Source: Methylobacter sp. KS41
GTDB lineage: Bacteria > Pseudomonadota > Gammaproteobacteria > Methylococcales > Methylomonadaceae
Length of the DNA: 64,000 nucleotides
Direction of reading: 5' to 3'
Assembly: GCA_002862125.1 (NCBI GenBank)
Contig: PHSP01000003.1
Span: 186,001-250,000 of the forward strand
Program-made: the position numbers and the translations under genes
Shown: positions 6,449 to 14,896 of the stretch, piece after piece
How the letters are laid out: every line of letters begins with the position of its first letter
Position numbering within the stretch: position 1 is the stretch's first letter
The notes under the pieces: model-generated
What the model was told of the DNA's origin: nothing
Seen by the model: only the letters and a program-made list of their open reading frames with translations
The model's database searches: none

Positions 6449-9319
6449 ATGTCTTTTATCAATACGTTCGAATCCGAACTTGACAAGCTCCCTGATGAAT
6501 TACGCGACTCTGTCGCCGCCTCTTTAAAACAATGGCAAGATCAGCTTTCCGGGCTTAATCTCGATTTTCATCCTGCGCCTGAAATCATTGCATCCATAGT
6601 GAAGGTTTGGTGCTCCAGTTTGTTTATAGCTGAAAGCTGTCTGCGCCGGCCAGAGATACTGGTTGATCTGGCCAATTCCGGCGATTTATCGGCGGTTTAT
6701 AATGACCACAGTTATGCCGGTAAACTGGCTGGCATGCTGATAGACGGCGAAGCTGAATTGATGCAGGAATTGCGGCGTTTTAGGCAAAGGGAAATGATCA
6801 GGATTGCCTGGCGCGACTTGGCGGGCTGGGCGCAGTTGCCGGAAACGCTGGCTGATTTGTCCTGGCTGGCTGATGCCTGTATTCAATTCGCACTGTCTTT
6901 TCTGTATAACCAGGCCTGTGAGAAACGCGGCACGCCCCTGCTTTCCAACGGCAGTCCACAGCAGATTGTCGTATTGGGTATGGGCAAGCTCGGTGCGCAT
7001 GAACTCAATTATTCTTCCGACATCGATCTGATTTTTGCTTACGCGGAAAACGGCACTTTACCCGACAGAAAAGAAACCAGCTATAGCGAGTTTTTTACGC
7101 GCCTTTGTCAAAGTCTGGTCAGAATGCTGGATGAAATCACCGTTGACGGTTTTGTGTTCCGCACCGACATACGTTTAAGGCCTTTCGGCGATAGCGGCCC
7201 CATCATCATGTCTTTTGACGGCATGGAACACTATTATCAGACCCAGGCGCGGGAATGGGAACGATACGCGATGATAAAAGCGCGTCAGGTCGCGGGCGAT
7301 TTTAAAACCGGCGCGCAATTAATGGCGATGCTGAAGTCTTTTATTTACCGGCGTTATCTGGATTACGGCGCTTTTGAAGAACTGCGTTCTTTAAAGGCGC
7401 AGATTACCCAGGAATTAAGACGCAAAGACCGCATGGAGAACATCAAACTGGGTCCGGGCGGGATACGGGAAATCGAATTTATCGGTCAAGCCTTCCAGTT
7501 GATACGTGGCGGCAGTGAAAAATCCTTGCAAACGCGCGGCATTCTGGATGTATTGCGAATTCTTGGCGAACTGGAATTACTGTCTCCAAATGATGCCGGG
7601 CAATTAACTCAATCATATTGTTTTCTGCGCAGGGTGGAAAACCATATCCAGCAATACCAGGACCGGCAAACGCATGATTTGCCCGTTGCCCCGTCAGTGC
7701 GGGAAATACTCGCTTACTCGCTGGATTATCCCTGCTGGAACAGTTTAAAAATCCATTTGGATACGGTAAGAGCGCGGGTGCATGCGGTATTCGATCAGGT
7801 TTTCTCACTCTCCCGGCAGGAAGTGAAAGACCAGCATAGTCAGCTGATTTGGATGGGCGCTACGGATGACGAGGAATTGCTGGCTTACCTGAGCGCCTTC
7901 GGTTTTCAGCAGGCAGCTGACAGCCTGGAGGCCATCAGACAATTTAAAAACGCTGTCTCAATCAGACGTCTGACGGCTAAAGGCGCGAAGGTTGTTGACC
8001 GGTTAATGCCGCAATTGATTGAGGCATTGCAGCTGGTTGACAACCCCGATGAAACCTTAAAACGCATGCTCGGTTTGTTTGAAGCGGTTGCCGGAAGAAA
8101 TGTCTATTTATCGCTGCTGGCCGAAAACCCGGATGCTTTAGCTCAATTGCTGCGCCTGTCATCGGCCAGCCCCTGGATTTGCGACTATTTATCACGGTAT
8201 CCCATATTATTTGACGAATTGCTGGATACCCGAACTTTGTTTGAGCCGCTCAAGAAAGAGATTCTTGATGAGCAACTTGCCAAATTGCTAGCGGATATTG
8301 AGGCGCAAGACCTTGAGCAAGTCATGATTGTCATGCGGCAATTTAAACAATTGAACGTGTTAAGAGTCGCCGCAGCCGATATTATGGGAGTGATTCCTGT
8401 CATGGTGGTCAGTGATTATTTGACCTATATAGCGGAAAGCATAGTGGCTCATGTCCTTGACCGGGCGTGGCTTATGCTCACTGAAAGACATGGCAAGCCG
8501 CCTGACAGCGATAACATGGCCAAAGGCTTTGCGGTTCTCGGTTTTGGCAAGCTGGGCGGAATTGAGCTGGGTTATGGATCTGATCTGGACCTGGTGTTTT
8601 TGTACGATTGCAAGGATGGCAATGCGCTAACCGATAGTGAAAAACCGGTTTCCTGTTCCCAGTTTTACGGCCGCTTGGGGCTTAAAGTCCGGCATATACT
8701 GGATACCAGGATGTTGTCCGGCGTACTCTATGACGTTGATATGCGATTGCGGCCCAGCGGGGATTCCGGCTTGTTGGTCACGCATATTAACGCTTATGAG
8801 GACTATCTAAAAAATCGGGCCTGGACATGGGAGCATCAGGCTTTGGTCAGGGGGCGATTTATCGCCGGGGACCCGCGGCTAAAAGCGGAGTATGAAGCCA
8901 TCCGGCGCAGAATCCTGAGCTTGCCCAGAGATTTTGCGTTGGTGAAAACAGAAGTCCGTGAAATGCGCGAAAAGATGCGTAACGCCCTGGCAACCAAAGA
9001 ATCCAATAAGTTTGACTTAAAACAAAGCAAAGGCGGTATTGCTGATATTGAGTTTATAGTACAATTTGGGGTTCTAGCCCAAGCTGCAAAAAACGAGGCA
9101 TTGACAACCTATACGGATAATGTGAGGTTGCTTGAAGGCTTGCATAATGATGGCTTTATGTCCAAAACCGATGCGGAAACCCTTAAAGCGGCTTATTGCA
9201 CTTATCGCGATTACGGTCATAAGCAGGTATTACAAGGCGAGCTCGCGGTTATCAATGAAGACGAGGTTGTTGAATTGAGCAGGCAAGTTGAGCAAATCTG
9301 GCAAGATTTTATGGAATGA
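6449..9319 (+). CDS. glnE: Bifunctional glutamine synthetase adenylyltransferase/adenylyl-removing enzyme
   Basis: The 956-residue protein attaches AMP to, and removes it from, a tyrosine of glutamine synthetase in response to PII protein status, so it adjusts nitrogen assimilation in the cytoplasm. Both nucleotidyltransferase domains are visible. The N-terminal adenylyl-removing half has GKLGAHELNYSSDIDLIF near residue 190, with an aspartate pair. The C-terminal adenylylating half has GKLGGIELGYGSDLDLVF near residue 710. The RLRPFGDSG and RLRPSGDSG motifs recur in each half. Length matches the family (about 950). The start ATG has no strong ribosome-binding site, but the protein N-terminus aligns with what is expected. 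It is transcribed alone, without glnA or glnB nearby. Confidence 0.95.
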   Translation: MSFINTFESELDKLPDELRDSVAASLKQWQDQLSGLNLDFHPAPEIIASIVKVWCSSLFIAESCLRRPEILVDLANSGDLSAVYNDHSYAGKLAGMLIDGEAELMQELRRFRQREMIRIAWRDLAGWAQLPETLADLSWLADACIQFALSFLYNQACEKRGTPLLSNGSPQQIVVLGMGKLGAHELNYSSDIDLIFAYAENGTLPDRKETSYSEFFTRLCQSLVRMLDEITVDGFVFRTDIRLRPFGDSGPIIMSFDGMEHYYQTQAREWERYAMIKARQVAGDFKTGAQLMAMLKSFIYRRYLDYGAFEELRSLKAQITQELRRKDRMENIKLGPGGIREIEFIGQAFQLIRGGSEKSLQTRGILDVLRILGELELLSPNDAGQLTQSYCFLRRVENHIQQYQDRQTHDLPVAPSVREILAYSLDYPCWNSLKIHLDTVRARVHAVFDQVFSLSRQEVKDQHSQLIWMGATDDEELLAYLSAFGFQQAADSLEAIRQFKNAVSIRRLTAKGAKVVDRLMPQLIEALQLVDNPDETLKRMLGLFEAVAGRNVYLSLLAENPDALAQLLRLSSASPWICDYLSRYPILFDELLDTRTLFEPLKKEILDEQLAKLLADIEAQDLEQVMIVMRQFKQLNVLRVAAADIMGVIPVMVVSDYLTYIAESIVAHVLDRAWLMLTERHGKPPDSDNMAKGFAVLGFGKLGGIELGYGSDLDLVFLYDCKDGNALTDSEKPVSCSQFYGRLGLKVRHILDTRMLSGVLYDVDMRLRPSGDSGLLVTHINAYEDYLKNRAWTWEHQALVRGRFIAGDPRLKAEYEAIRRRILSLPRDFALVKTEVREMREKMRNALATKESNKFDLKQSKGGIADIEFIVQFGVLAQAAKNEALTTYTDNVRLLEGLHNDGFMSKTDAETLKAAYCTYRDYGHKQVLQGELAVINEDEVVELSRQVEQIWQDFME

Positions 9320-9671
9320 ACCGGTAAACAAGTAGCCTCTATGTAACGTAGCGGTATGAATAATCGGAGCGGTAAATCCCCGATTCCGCTTTGCTGCATC
9401 GAGGCTACTTGCTTTGAGAATGGCCTGGGTTGGAAGTTGTTTTTAAATTCGCCCATCGCTTTGCCGTAGTCCTCAATCCCCTTTAATTAAAGTGAGGAAA
9501 AATTACAAAACCTTTTGATTTAACTAATAAAGTAACTCACAAAAAACGCCACAGCTTCACGGATTAAATTTTGTATAATTTAAGTGAATCCCCGGCAATT
9601 TTTATAGGCGTGAGTATTTTATGATAGTTGCCTTAGATAAAAAATACTAAAACATTACTTTTGGAGAATAA
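9320..9671. other. glnE-ilvE spacer with repeat and likely ilvE promoter
   Basis: This 352-nt spacer contains the inverted-repeat element at 9329-9411 and an AT-rich stretch leading into ilvE. A perfect TATAAT lies at 9574-9579, about 90 nt before the ilvE start, but no good -35 box sits 16-18 nt upstream of it. A ribosome-binding site (GGAG) lies just before the ilvE ATG. Confidence 0.45.
9329..9411. repeat. Inverted repeat of 83 bp, REP-like
   Basis: CAAGTAGCCTC at 9329-9339 is perfectly inverted at 9401-9411. The interior contains a second imperfect palindrome (AATCGG...CCGATT). It lies only 10 nt after the glnE stop. The nested palindromic layout resembles intergenic repetitive palindromes rather than an insertion sequence. 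It may terminate glnE transcription, although no T-run follows. Confidence 0.5.
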
Positions 9672-10598
9672 ATGATGACGATGGACGATAGAGACGGCTT
9701 AATTTGGCTGGATGGCTCATGGGTTGAGTGGCGTGAAGCTAAAGTCCATGTGTTGACGCATTCCTTGCACTATGGCCTGGGCGTGTTTGAGGGCACAAGA
9801 GCGTATCACGCTGAAAAAGGTACAGCAATTTTCAAAATGAATGAGCACACGGATCGCCTGTTCCGTTCTACGCACATCATGAATATGCCGATGCCGTTTA
9901 CCAAGAATGAGATAAATCAGGCACAACGCGATGCCGTTGCCAAAAATAATCTGGATACTGCCTATATTCGCACTTTATGTTTTTTTGGTTCCGAAGGCAT
10001 GGGATTGAGAGCCGATAACCTGAAAACTCATGTGATGATAGCGGCATGGTCGTGGGGCGCTTATCTTGGGGCTGAAAGCATAGAAAACGGCATTCGTATA
10101 TGCACATCTTCCTATACCCGCAACCATGTCAATAGCACCATGTGCAAAGCCAAAGCCAGCGGCAATTACATCAATTCTATTCTTGCTCTGCAGGAAGCCC
10201 GGGCGAATGGTTACGAAGAAGCGCTAATGCTGGATCATGAAGGTTTTGCGGCCGAAGGCAGCGCTGAAAATTTATTTATCGTGCGTAATGGCAAAATTTA
10301 CACGCCCGAAACAACTTCGGCGCTGGAAGGCATTACCAGGGATACGGTTATCACCATTGCCCGCGAACAAGGCTTTGAAGTCATCGAAAAACGCATTACC
10401 CGCGATGAAATTTACGTTGCTGATGAAGCGTTCTTTACCGGTTCCGCCGCTGAAGTGACCCCGATCAGAGAACTGGATAATCGTAAAATCGGTTGTGGAA
10501 AACGTGGCGTTGTGACTGAAAAATTGCAATCATTATATTATGACTATGTGCACGGGCGCAGAGACGACCATGCGGATTGGTTGACTTACGTCAAGTAA
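9672..10598 (+). CDS. ilvE: Branched-chain amino acid aminotransferase
   Basis: The 308-residue fold-type IV PLP enzyme transfers an amino group between glutamate and the 2-oxo acids of valine, isoleucine and leucine. The PLP lysine is likely Lys161 in KAKASGNYINS. The phosphate-cup region is seen in EGSAENLFIVRNG and ALEGITRDTV, and the FFTGSAAEVTPI motif near the C-terminus is typical. The N-terminal LHYGLGVFEGTRAY is a family signature. Translation starts at the first of two adjacent ATG codons after a GGAG site. It is followed after 4 nt by waaF, so the genes are probably cotranscribed. The other ilv genes are about 8 kb away on the opposite strand. Confidence 0.95.
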   Translation: MMTMDDRDGLIWLDGSWVEWREAKVHVLTHSLHYGLGVFEGTRAYHAEKGTAIFKMNEHTDRLFRSTHIMNMPMPFTKNEINQAQRDAVAKNNLDTAYIRTLCFFGSEGMGLRADNLKTHVMIAAWSWGAYLGAESIENGIRICTSSYTRNHVNSTMCKAKASGNYINSILALQEARANGYEEALMLDHEGFAAEGSAENLFIVRNGKIYTPETTSALEGITRDTVITIAREQGFEVIEKRITRDEIYVADEAFFTGSAAEVTPIRELDNRKIGCGKRGVVTEKLQSLYYDYVHGRRDDHADWLTYVK

Positions 10599-10602
10599 GA
10601 CT

Positions 10603-11607
10603 TTGAAAAAATCACCGAAAATTTTAGTCGTCGGCCCGTCATGGGTAGGCGACATGGTGATGGCGCAAAGCCTTTTTATCACGCTAAAAAATATCCAGCC
10701 TGATTGTCAAATTGACGTTCTGGCTCCGTCATGGTCATTTTCCCTGCTGGAAAGAATGCCAGAAGTTGCTAAAGCCATCGCCATGCCTTTATCGCACGGT
10801 CAGTTTGGCTTGCTGGACAGAATCAAACTGGGCAGAAAATTACGTGCTGAAGCTTACGATCAGGCGATTGTCCTGCCAAATTCCTGGAAGTCGGCATTAA
10901 TTCCCTATTTTGCCAGCATTCCCCTTCGAACCGGTTATACCGGTGAATGCCGCTGGGGCTTGCTTAACGATGCCAGAAAACTGGATAAAAGCTTGCTGGC
11001 CATGACTGTCCAGCGCTTTGCCGCCTTAGGCTTACCGGTCACTGCGCAGTTACCGCCCGAGTATCCCGCTCCTGGCCTTGTCATAAGCGGGAATCAGCAA
11101 AAAGCGGTTGCAGAAAAATTCAATTTAACGCGATCGGAAAACATTCTGGCCTTATGTCCGGGCGCTGAATATGGCGCTGCAAAACGCTGGCCGGCAAGTT
11201 ATTATGCTGAAGTTGCCAGGTATAAAATTGCTGAGGGCTGGCAGGTTTGGCTGTTTGGTTCCGGTAAGGATAAACCGGCGGCGGAACAAATTAATAACGA
11301 AGCCTTCGGGGCTTGTATTGATTTTACGGGCCGGACTTCATTAGCCGAAGCGGTGGATTTGATGTCGCTGGTTAATACCGTGGTGACCAATGATTCAGGT
11401 TTGATGCACGTTGCCGCTGCGCTGGACAAAAAAATAATCGCCCTTTACGGTTCATCCGATCCAAACTTTACGCCGCCTCTCAATCCCAACGCCCGCATCA
11501 TTTCCTTAAATTTTGATTGCTCGCCCTGTTTTAAACGCGAGTGCCCCTTAGGCCACACCCGATGTTTGACCGACATCAAACCTGATCAAGTGATTAATAT
11601 TATTTAA
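10603..11607 (+). CDS. waaF: ADP-heptose:LPS heptosyltransferase II
   Basis: The 334-residue GT-B glycosyltransferase (family 9) adds the second L-glycero-D-manno-heptose to the inner core of lipopolysaccharide at the cytoplasmic face of the inner membrane. The N-terminus ILVVGPSWVGDMVMAQSLF is diagnostic of WaaF. The C-terminal half has LCPGAEYGAAKRWP (nucleotide-sugar binding) and NDSGLMHVAAAL. The segment CSPCFKRECPLGHTRCL near the end is a typical WaaF cysteine cluster. The start is TTG, 4 nt after the ilvE stop. It is followed by waaC after 18 nt, a common pairing. Confidence 0.93.
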   Translation: MKKSPKILVVGPSWVGDMVMAQSLFITLKNIQPDCQIDVLAPSWSFSLLERMPEVAKAIAMPLSHGQFGLLDRIKLGRKLRAEAYDQAIVLPNSWKSALIPYFASIPLRTGYTGECRWGLLNDARKLDKSLLAMTVQRFAALGLPVTAQLPPEYPAPGLVISGNQQKAVAEKFNLTRSENILALCPGAEYGAAKRWPASYYAEVARYKIAEGWQVWLFGSGKDKPAAEQINNEAFGACIDFTGRTSLAEAVDLMSLVNTVVTNDSGLMHVAAALDKKIIALYGSSDPNFTPPLNPNARIISLNFDCSPCFKRECPLGHTRCLTDIKPDQVINII

Positions 11608-11625
11608 CAGGCGGAAGGTTAATTT

Positions 11626-12621
11626 TTGAAAATCGCCATCGTTAAGCTCTCCGCACTGGGTGACATCGTTCATGCCTTGGTTGCGCTTCAATTTATCAAG
11701 TCTTGTTTGCCCGACATTCAAATTGACTGGATTGTTGAAGAACGCTTTGCCGGCGTGTTAAAAAACAACCCCGATATAGATCATATCTATACGGTCAGCC
11801 TGAAATCGTTAAAAACCAATAAAGCCGGTATTTTTCAAGAGATAAAAACCGTTCGCGGCTATGCGCTGAACAACTATGACCTGGTCATTGATGCGCAAGG
11901 GCTTATTAAATCCGCTGTCATAGCAAAACTGCTTGGGAAACGCATCGCCGGATTTGATGCCGGTTCAATTAGGGAAAAAGCCGCCTCCTGGTTTTATAAT
12001 GTCAAAATTGCCTGCGCTTTTGACGCCAATACGATTGACAGAAACGCCCTGGTTCTGTCCAGTCCTTTAGGCATAAATATAACGACTGAGCAGATACTCA
12101 ACAAAAAACCGTTTTTATTTTTTAATAATGAAAGCCAGCAAATTTACGATTTTTTGCAAAAAGACCGGAAAAATATTGTTCTGGTAATCGGATCAACCTG
12201 GGAAAGCAGAAATTATCCGGCGGAAAAGTTTATAAAAGTAGCACGGGCGTTACAGCAAAACTGCCTGATCGTTTGGGGCAACGAGCAGGAAAGAAAAAAA
12301 GCGGAATGGATGTCTCTGCAATCAGACGCTGTTAAAGTCATGCCCAAGCTGGATTTGAACAGCCTGAAAGCGCTGATTGCCCGAGCCGATCTGTTGATCG
12401 GCAATGATACCGGACCAACACACATGGCATGGGCATTGAACAAGCCGTCAATTACTATCTTCGGGCCTACGCCTGTAAGCAGGGTTTACCAGACAGGCAT
12501 CAACAAAGTGCTTAAGTCCGCTTCCATTGTCAATCCGTATAAGCTGAACAAACAGGATTACTCGATCAAGGAGATTGATGAAAATGAGATTATTGAACTG
12601 GCAAGGGCTTTGTTGCGCTGA
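11626..12621 (+). CDS. waaC: ADP-heptose:LPS heptosyltransferase I
   Basis: The 331-residue GT-B enzyme attaches the first heptose to Kdo of lipid A-Kdo2. The N-terminus IVKLSALGDIVHALVALQF is the WaaC signature. DLVIDAQGLIKSA, GSTWESRNYP and GNDTGPTHMAWAL are other conserved blocks. The start codon is TTG, preceded by GGCGGAAGG. It forms an operon with ilvE-waaF by spacing. The IS relic begins about 30 nt after its stop, so any original operon continuation could have been displaced. Confidence 0.92.
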   Translation: MKIAIVKLSALGDIVHALVALQFIKSCLPDIQIDWIVEERFAGVLKNNPDIDHIYTVSLKSLKTNKAGIFQEIKTVRGYALNNYDLVIDAQGLIKSAVIAKLLGKRIAGFDAGSIREKAASWFYNVKIACAFDANTIDRNALVLSSPLGINITTEQILNKKPFLFFNNESQQIYDFLQKDRKNIVLVIGSTWESRNYPAEKFIKVARALQQNCLIVWGNEQERKKAEWMSLQSDAVKVMPKLDLNSLKALIARADLLIGNDTGPTHMAWALNKPSITIFGPTPVSRVYQTGINKVLKSASIVNPYKLNKQDYSIKEIDENEIIELARALLR

Positions 12622-12708
12622 ATCGGATTTACGGCCGAGTAGAGCGTGAAATGGTTTAATTAAACAGAACACTTCTAAAGACACTTTATAATGTCAACAG
12701 AGGTGAAC

Positions 12709-13042
12709 ATGAGTAATCAAACTAAACAAAAACGGCCCAATTACACGATTGAATTTAAACAAGATGCAGCCAAGTTAGTAAATGAAAAGGCTATACGCAC
12801 AAGCAAGCAGCCGATAATCCAGGCATTTCTCTTAGCGCTATTGGGCGATGGGTGAGAGCCGAACAAGGATCGATATCACCATCGGCGGCCAAGAACCGCG
12901 TTTTGAATTTGACTGATCAAGGTGAGTTAACGCGGTTACGTAAAGAAGTTGAACAGTTGCGGATGGAGCGCGAAATATTAAAAAAGGCCGCAGTCTTCCC
13001 TTCGGCAAGCTCAGCACAGGCTTTGCGAAAGAACTCCAATAA
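12709..13042 (+). pseudogene. IS3-family orfA relic (frameshifted, with 23-bp insertion)
   Basis: The reading frame starts MSNQTKQKRPNYTIEFKQDA, typical of an IS3 OrfA helix-turn-helix protein, but the frame is lost at the A-run 12785-12788. One A appears missing there: restoring it would give a NEKGYTHKQAAD-like segment. The second part (frame +1) encodes the leucine-zipper segment LRKEVEQLRMEREILKKAAV. The C-terminal VFFAKELQ-stop is split by a 23-bp insertion at 12999-13021. Originally OrfA would be about 104 residues. The product is not expected to be functional. Confidence 0.8.
12999..13021. repeat. Short dispersed repeat inserted in the IS orfA
   Basis: A 23-bp segment, CCTTCGGCAAGCTCAGCACA plus GGC, interrupts what would otherwise read GTC TTC TTT GCG (VFFA), the usual orfA end. 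The core resembles the very common dispersed repeat CCTTCGACAAGCTCAGG, whose opposite-strand translation gives VLSLPKG-like peptides across many genomes. Removing it restores the frame of the orfA C-terminus, so it is a secondary insertion. Confidence 0.6.
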
Positions 13043-13898
13043 AATACGGTTTTATTCGAGAGCAACAGAAGACTTTTCCAGTTACCGTGCTATGTAAAGT
13101 GATGCAGGTTAGTACCAGTGCCTTTTATGCGTGGGCGAAAACACCTGAAGATACTGACAAAAAATACTGCAAAAACAGCTTGAGGCTAAGGCGATTGAGC
13201 TATTTGAAGAAAACAAGAACGTTTAGGGTTCTCGCCGTTTATCGGAAGCCTTTATAAAAGAAGATATTCAGGTCGGGCGCTATAAAGCGAGGCAATTGAT
13301 GAAAAAATTGGGCTTGAAGCCACGCTACCCAAAACGCTTCAAAGTGACTACAGACAGCGATCATAATGAGACGATTTCTCCCAATCTATTGAACAGACAG
13401 TTTGATGTCGCTGCGCCCAATAAGGTTTGGACGACTTACGTCCGGACCCTTGAAGGCTGGCTCTACGTCGCGATTGTTATTGATTTATTTTCCAGGCAAG
13501 TGCTGGGCTGGTCCATTGCAGATCACATGCGCACCTCACTGTGTGTTAATGCCTTACAAATGGCGTTTTGGCGGCGAAAACCTGAGCCAGGCCTGGTGCA
13601 TCATTCGGATCGGGGCAGCCAATATGCCAGCCATGAATACCGAAGTCATTTGGGGATAATGAAGATGCAACAGAGTATGAGCCGTAAAGGTGATTGTTGG
13701 GATAATGCGCCGACAGAGCGATTATTTCGAAGCTTAAAACATGAGCAACTAAACTACGAAAAATTCAAAACTAAAGAGGCGGCAAAGTTGAGTATTATTG
13801 ATTATTTGGCGTTTTATAATGGCAAACGAATGCATTCAACATTAAGCTACCAATCCCCGCTGGAATTTGAACGGGAATTCTACAAGAAAACTGCTTAA
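13035..13898 (+). pseudogene. IS3-family orfB (DDE transposase) relic
   Basis: The frame contains at least four lesions. There is an extra T in the run 13074-13077, a missing A in the run 13159-13164, and a TAG stop at 13224-13226 where the family has tyrosine (NVYGSRRL). An apparent 9-bp in-frame deletion near 13434 turns the usual WxTDITYxRT into WTTYVRT, removing the first catalytic Asp. Downstream, the rve integrase core is intact, with HHSDRGSQY (second Asp) and NAPTERLFRSLKHE (Glu). The longest remaining open part is 13296-13898 (200 codons). A functional transposase is not expected. Confidence 0.85.
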
Positions 13899-13954
13899 GA
13901 AAGTGTCCTGTTTTACTTGACCATTACAATCCCACTTGGTTTGGCTATCAAGTT

Positions 13955-14674
13955 TTAGTCCGATAAATAATATTCCACAGTGGATACCACCCGTATTTTT
14001 TTTATTTGCGGGTTATTTTTATCTCTTGGTTTTATTTCAAACTGCCCTTGAGAGGCTTGTTTGATTTTGCCTAATTGACTACTTGAATCCTGAGAAAATT
14101 TTAAAGCCACTTCTCGCGCCATAGTGGTGGCCTCCTGAATCATCTCTGGTTTTATCTCGTTTAAGCCGGTAAAAATGTACTCAGGCTGATTTTGGTAATC
14201 TCCCCCTGTAAAGGCAATTCCCTGCTTGCCTAACTCTGCGAGCCCGGTCATGATGTCACGAACCAGGGCGACTTTAGGAGAGTACACAGTGACTGTTTGA
14301 ATGGCGGAATATCGAAACCCGGCCTTGGTTGCGTCATTATACTGCTGAGCGAATTTGTCGGTTATGGACGGCGCGGATACTGTAATTTCAGCGAGGTTAA
14401 TCCCTTTTGCACTCAGGAAGTCCTTGATTTTTTGAGTGCTTTCATCAATTGAAGCATATAGTTCTTCAAGCTTATTACCGGCCTCTGTGAAAACGATTGG
14501 CCAAATTACAATGTTTGCCGGTAGTTCCCGCTCGGATAATCCTTTGACCGTAACGCTGCGCTCGTAAGCTTTGATTCGGATAGCAGCACCGGCAAGCTGA
14601 AACCCAAGCACACTGAGCCCCAGAAGAATGGATGCGCCCAATATTAATGCACTTGCTGTATTTTCCTGCTTCAT
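13955..14674 (-). CDS. SIMPL-domain (DUF541) protein, membrane-anchored
   Basis: The 239-residue protein has one N-terminal membrane segment (about residues 8-30, ASALILGASILLGLSVLGFQ). A periplasmic SIMPL/DUF541 domain follows, recognisable from AYERSVTVKGLSERELPANI and later EATTMAREVALKFSQDS. Family members are periplasmic or surface proteins of poorly defined role. The chosen ATG at 14674 has a GGAG ribosome-binding site 6-9 nt upstream on the minus strand; an upstream in-frame start at 14749 would add 25 polar residues before the anchor and is less likely. It is a single gene next to the IS relic. Confidence 0.85.
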   Translation of the reverse strand: MKQENTASALILGASILLGLSVLGFQLAGAAIRIKAYERSVTVKGLSERELPANIVIWPIVFTEAGNKLEELYASIDESTQKIKDFLSAKGINLAEITVSAPSITDKFAQQYNDATKAGFRYSAIQTVTVYSPKVALVRDIMTGLAELGKQGIAFTGGDYQNQPEYIFTGLNEIKPEMIQEATTMAREVALKFSQDSSSQLGKIKQASQGQFEIKPRDKNNPQIKKIRVVSTVEYYLSD

Positions 14675-14896
14675 GGTTTTTCTCCACTGGAGAATAGTCA
14701 ACTCTCTTGACGTTGGGTGATATGTTTTCCAGTCAAGGATGGAAAACAAAAAAATTGAAATTTACTCTTGTCCTACATTTCGGTCAACCGGTCAAGACAG
14801 TTGCCGCCGGCCGGGGAGAGTAATTACCGCCAAACAAATAGTTGTGTTATCCTGCAACATTTCTTATTTTAAGTCACTGATTCATGGGGAAGAAAA

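Larger units (their letters stand above)
12652..13923 (+). mobile_element. Decayed IS3-family insertion sequence
   Basis: The element is about 1,272 bp, bounded by imperfect terminal inverted repeats. The left end starts TGGTTTAATTAAACAGAACA (12652 onward), and the right end is the reverse complement of TGGTCAAGTAAAACAGGACA (ending 13923). They match at roughly 16 of 20 positions. Inside are relics of orfA (helix-turn-helix) and orfB (DDE transposase). I could not see convincing target-site duplications. Several inactivating changes make autonomous transposition implausible. Confidence 0.85.

Noticed and set aside
12838-13065. 75-codon minus-strand open frame in the IS with a KPVLSLPKG peptide
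   Set aside because: This peptide is the known by-product of translating the dispersed CCTTCGACAAGCTCAGG-type repeat on the wrong strand; used only as evidence for the repeat.
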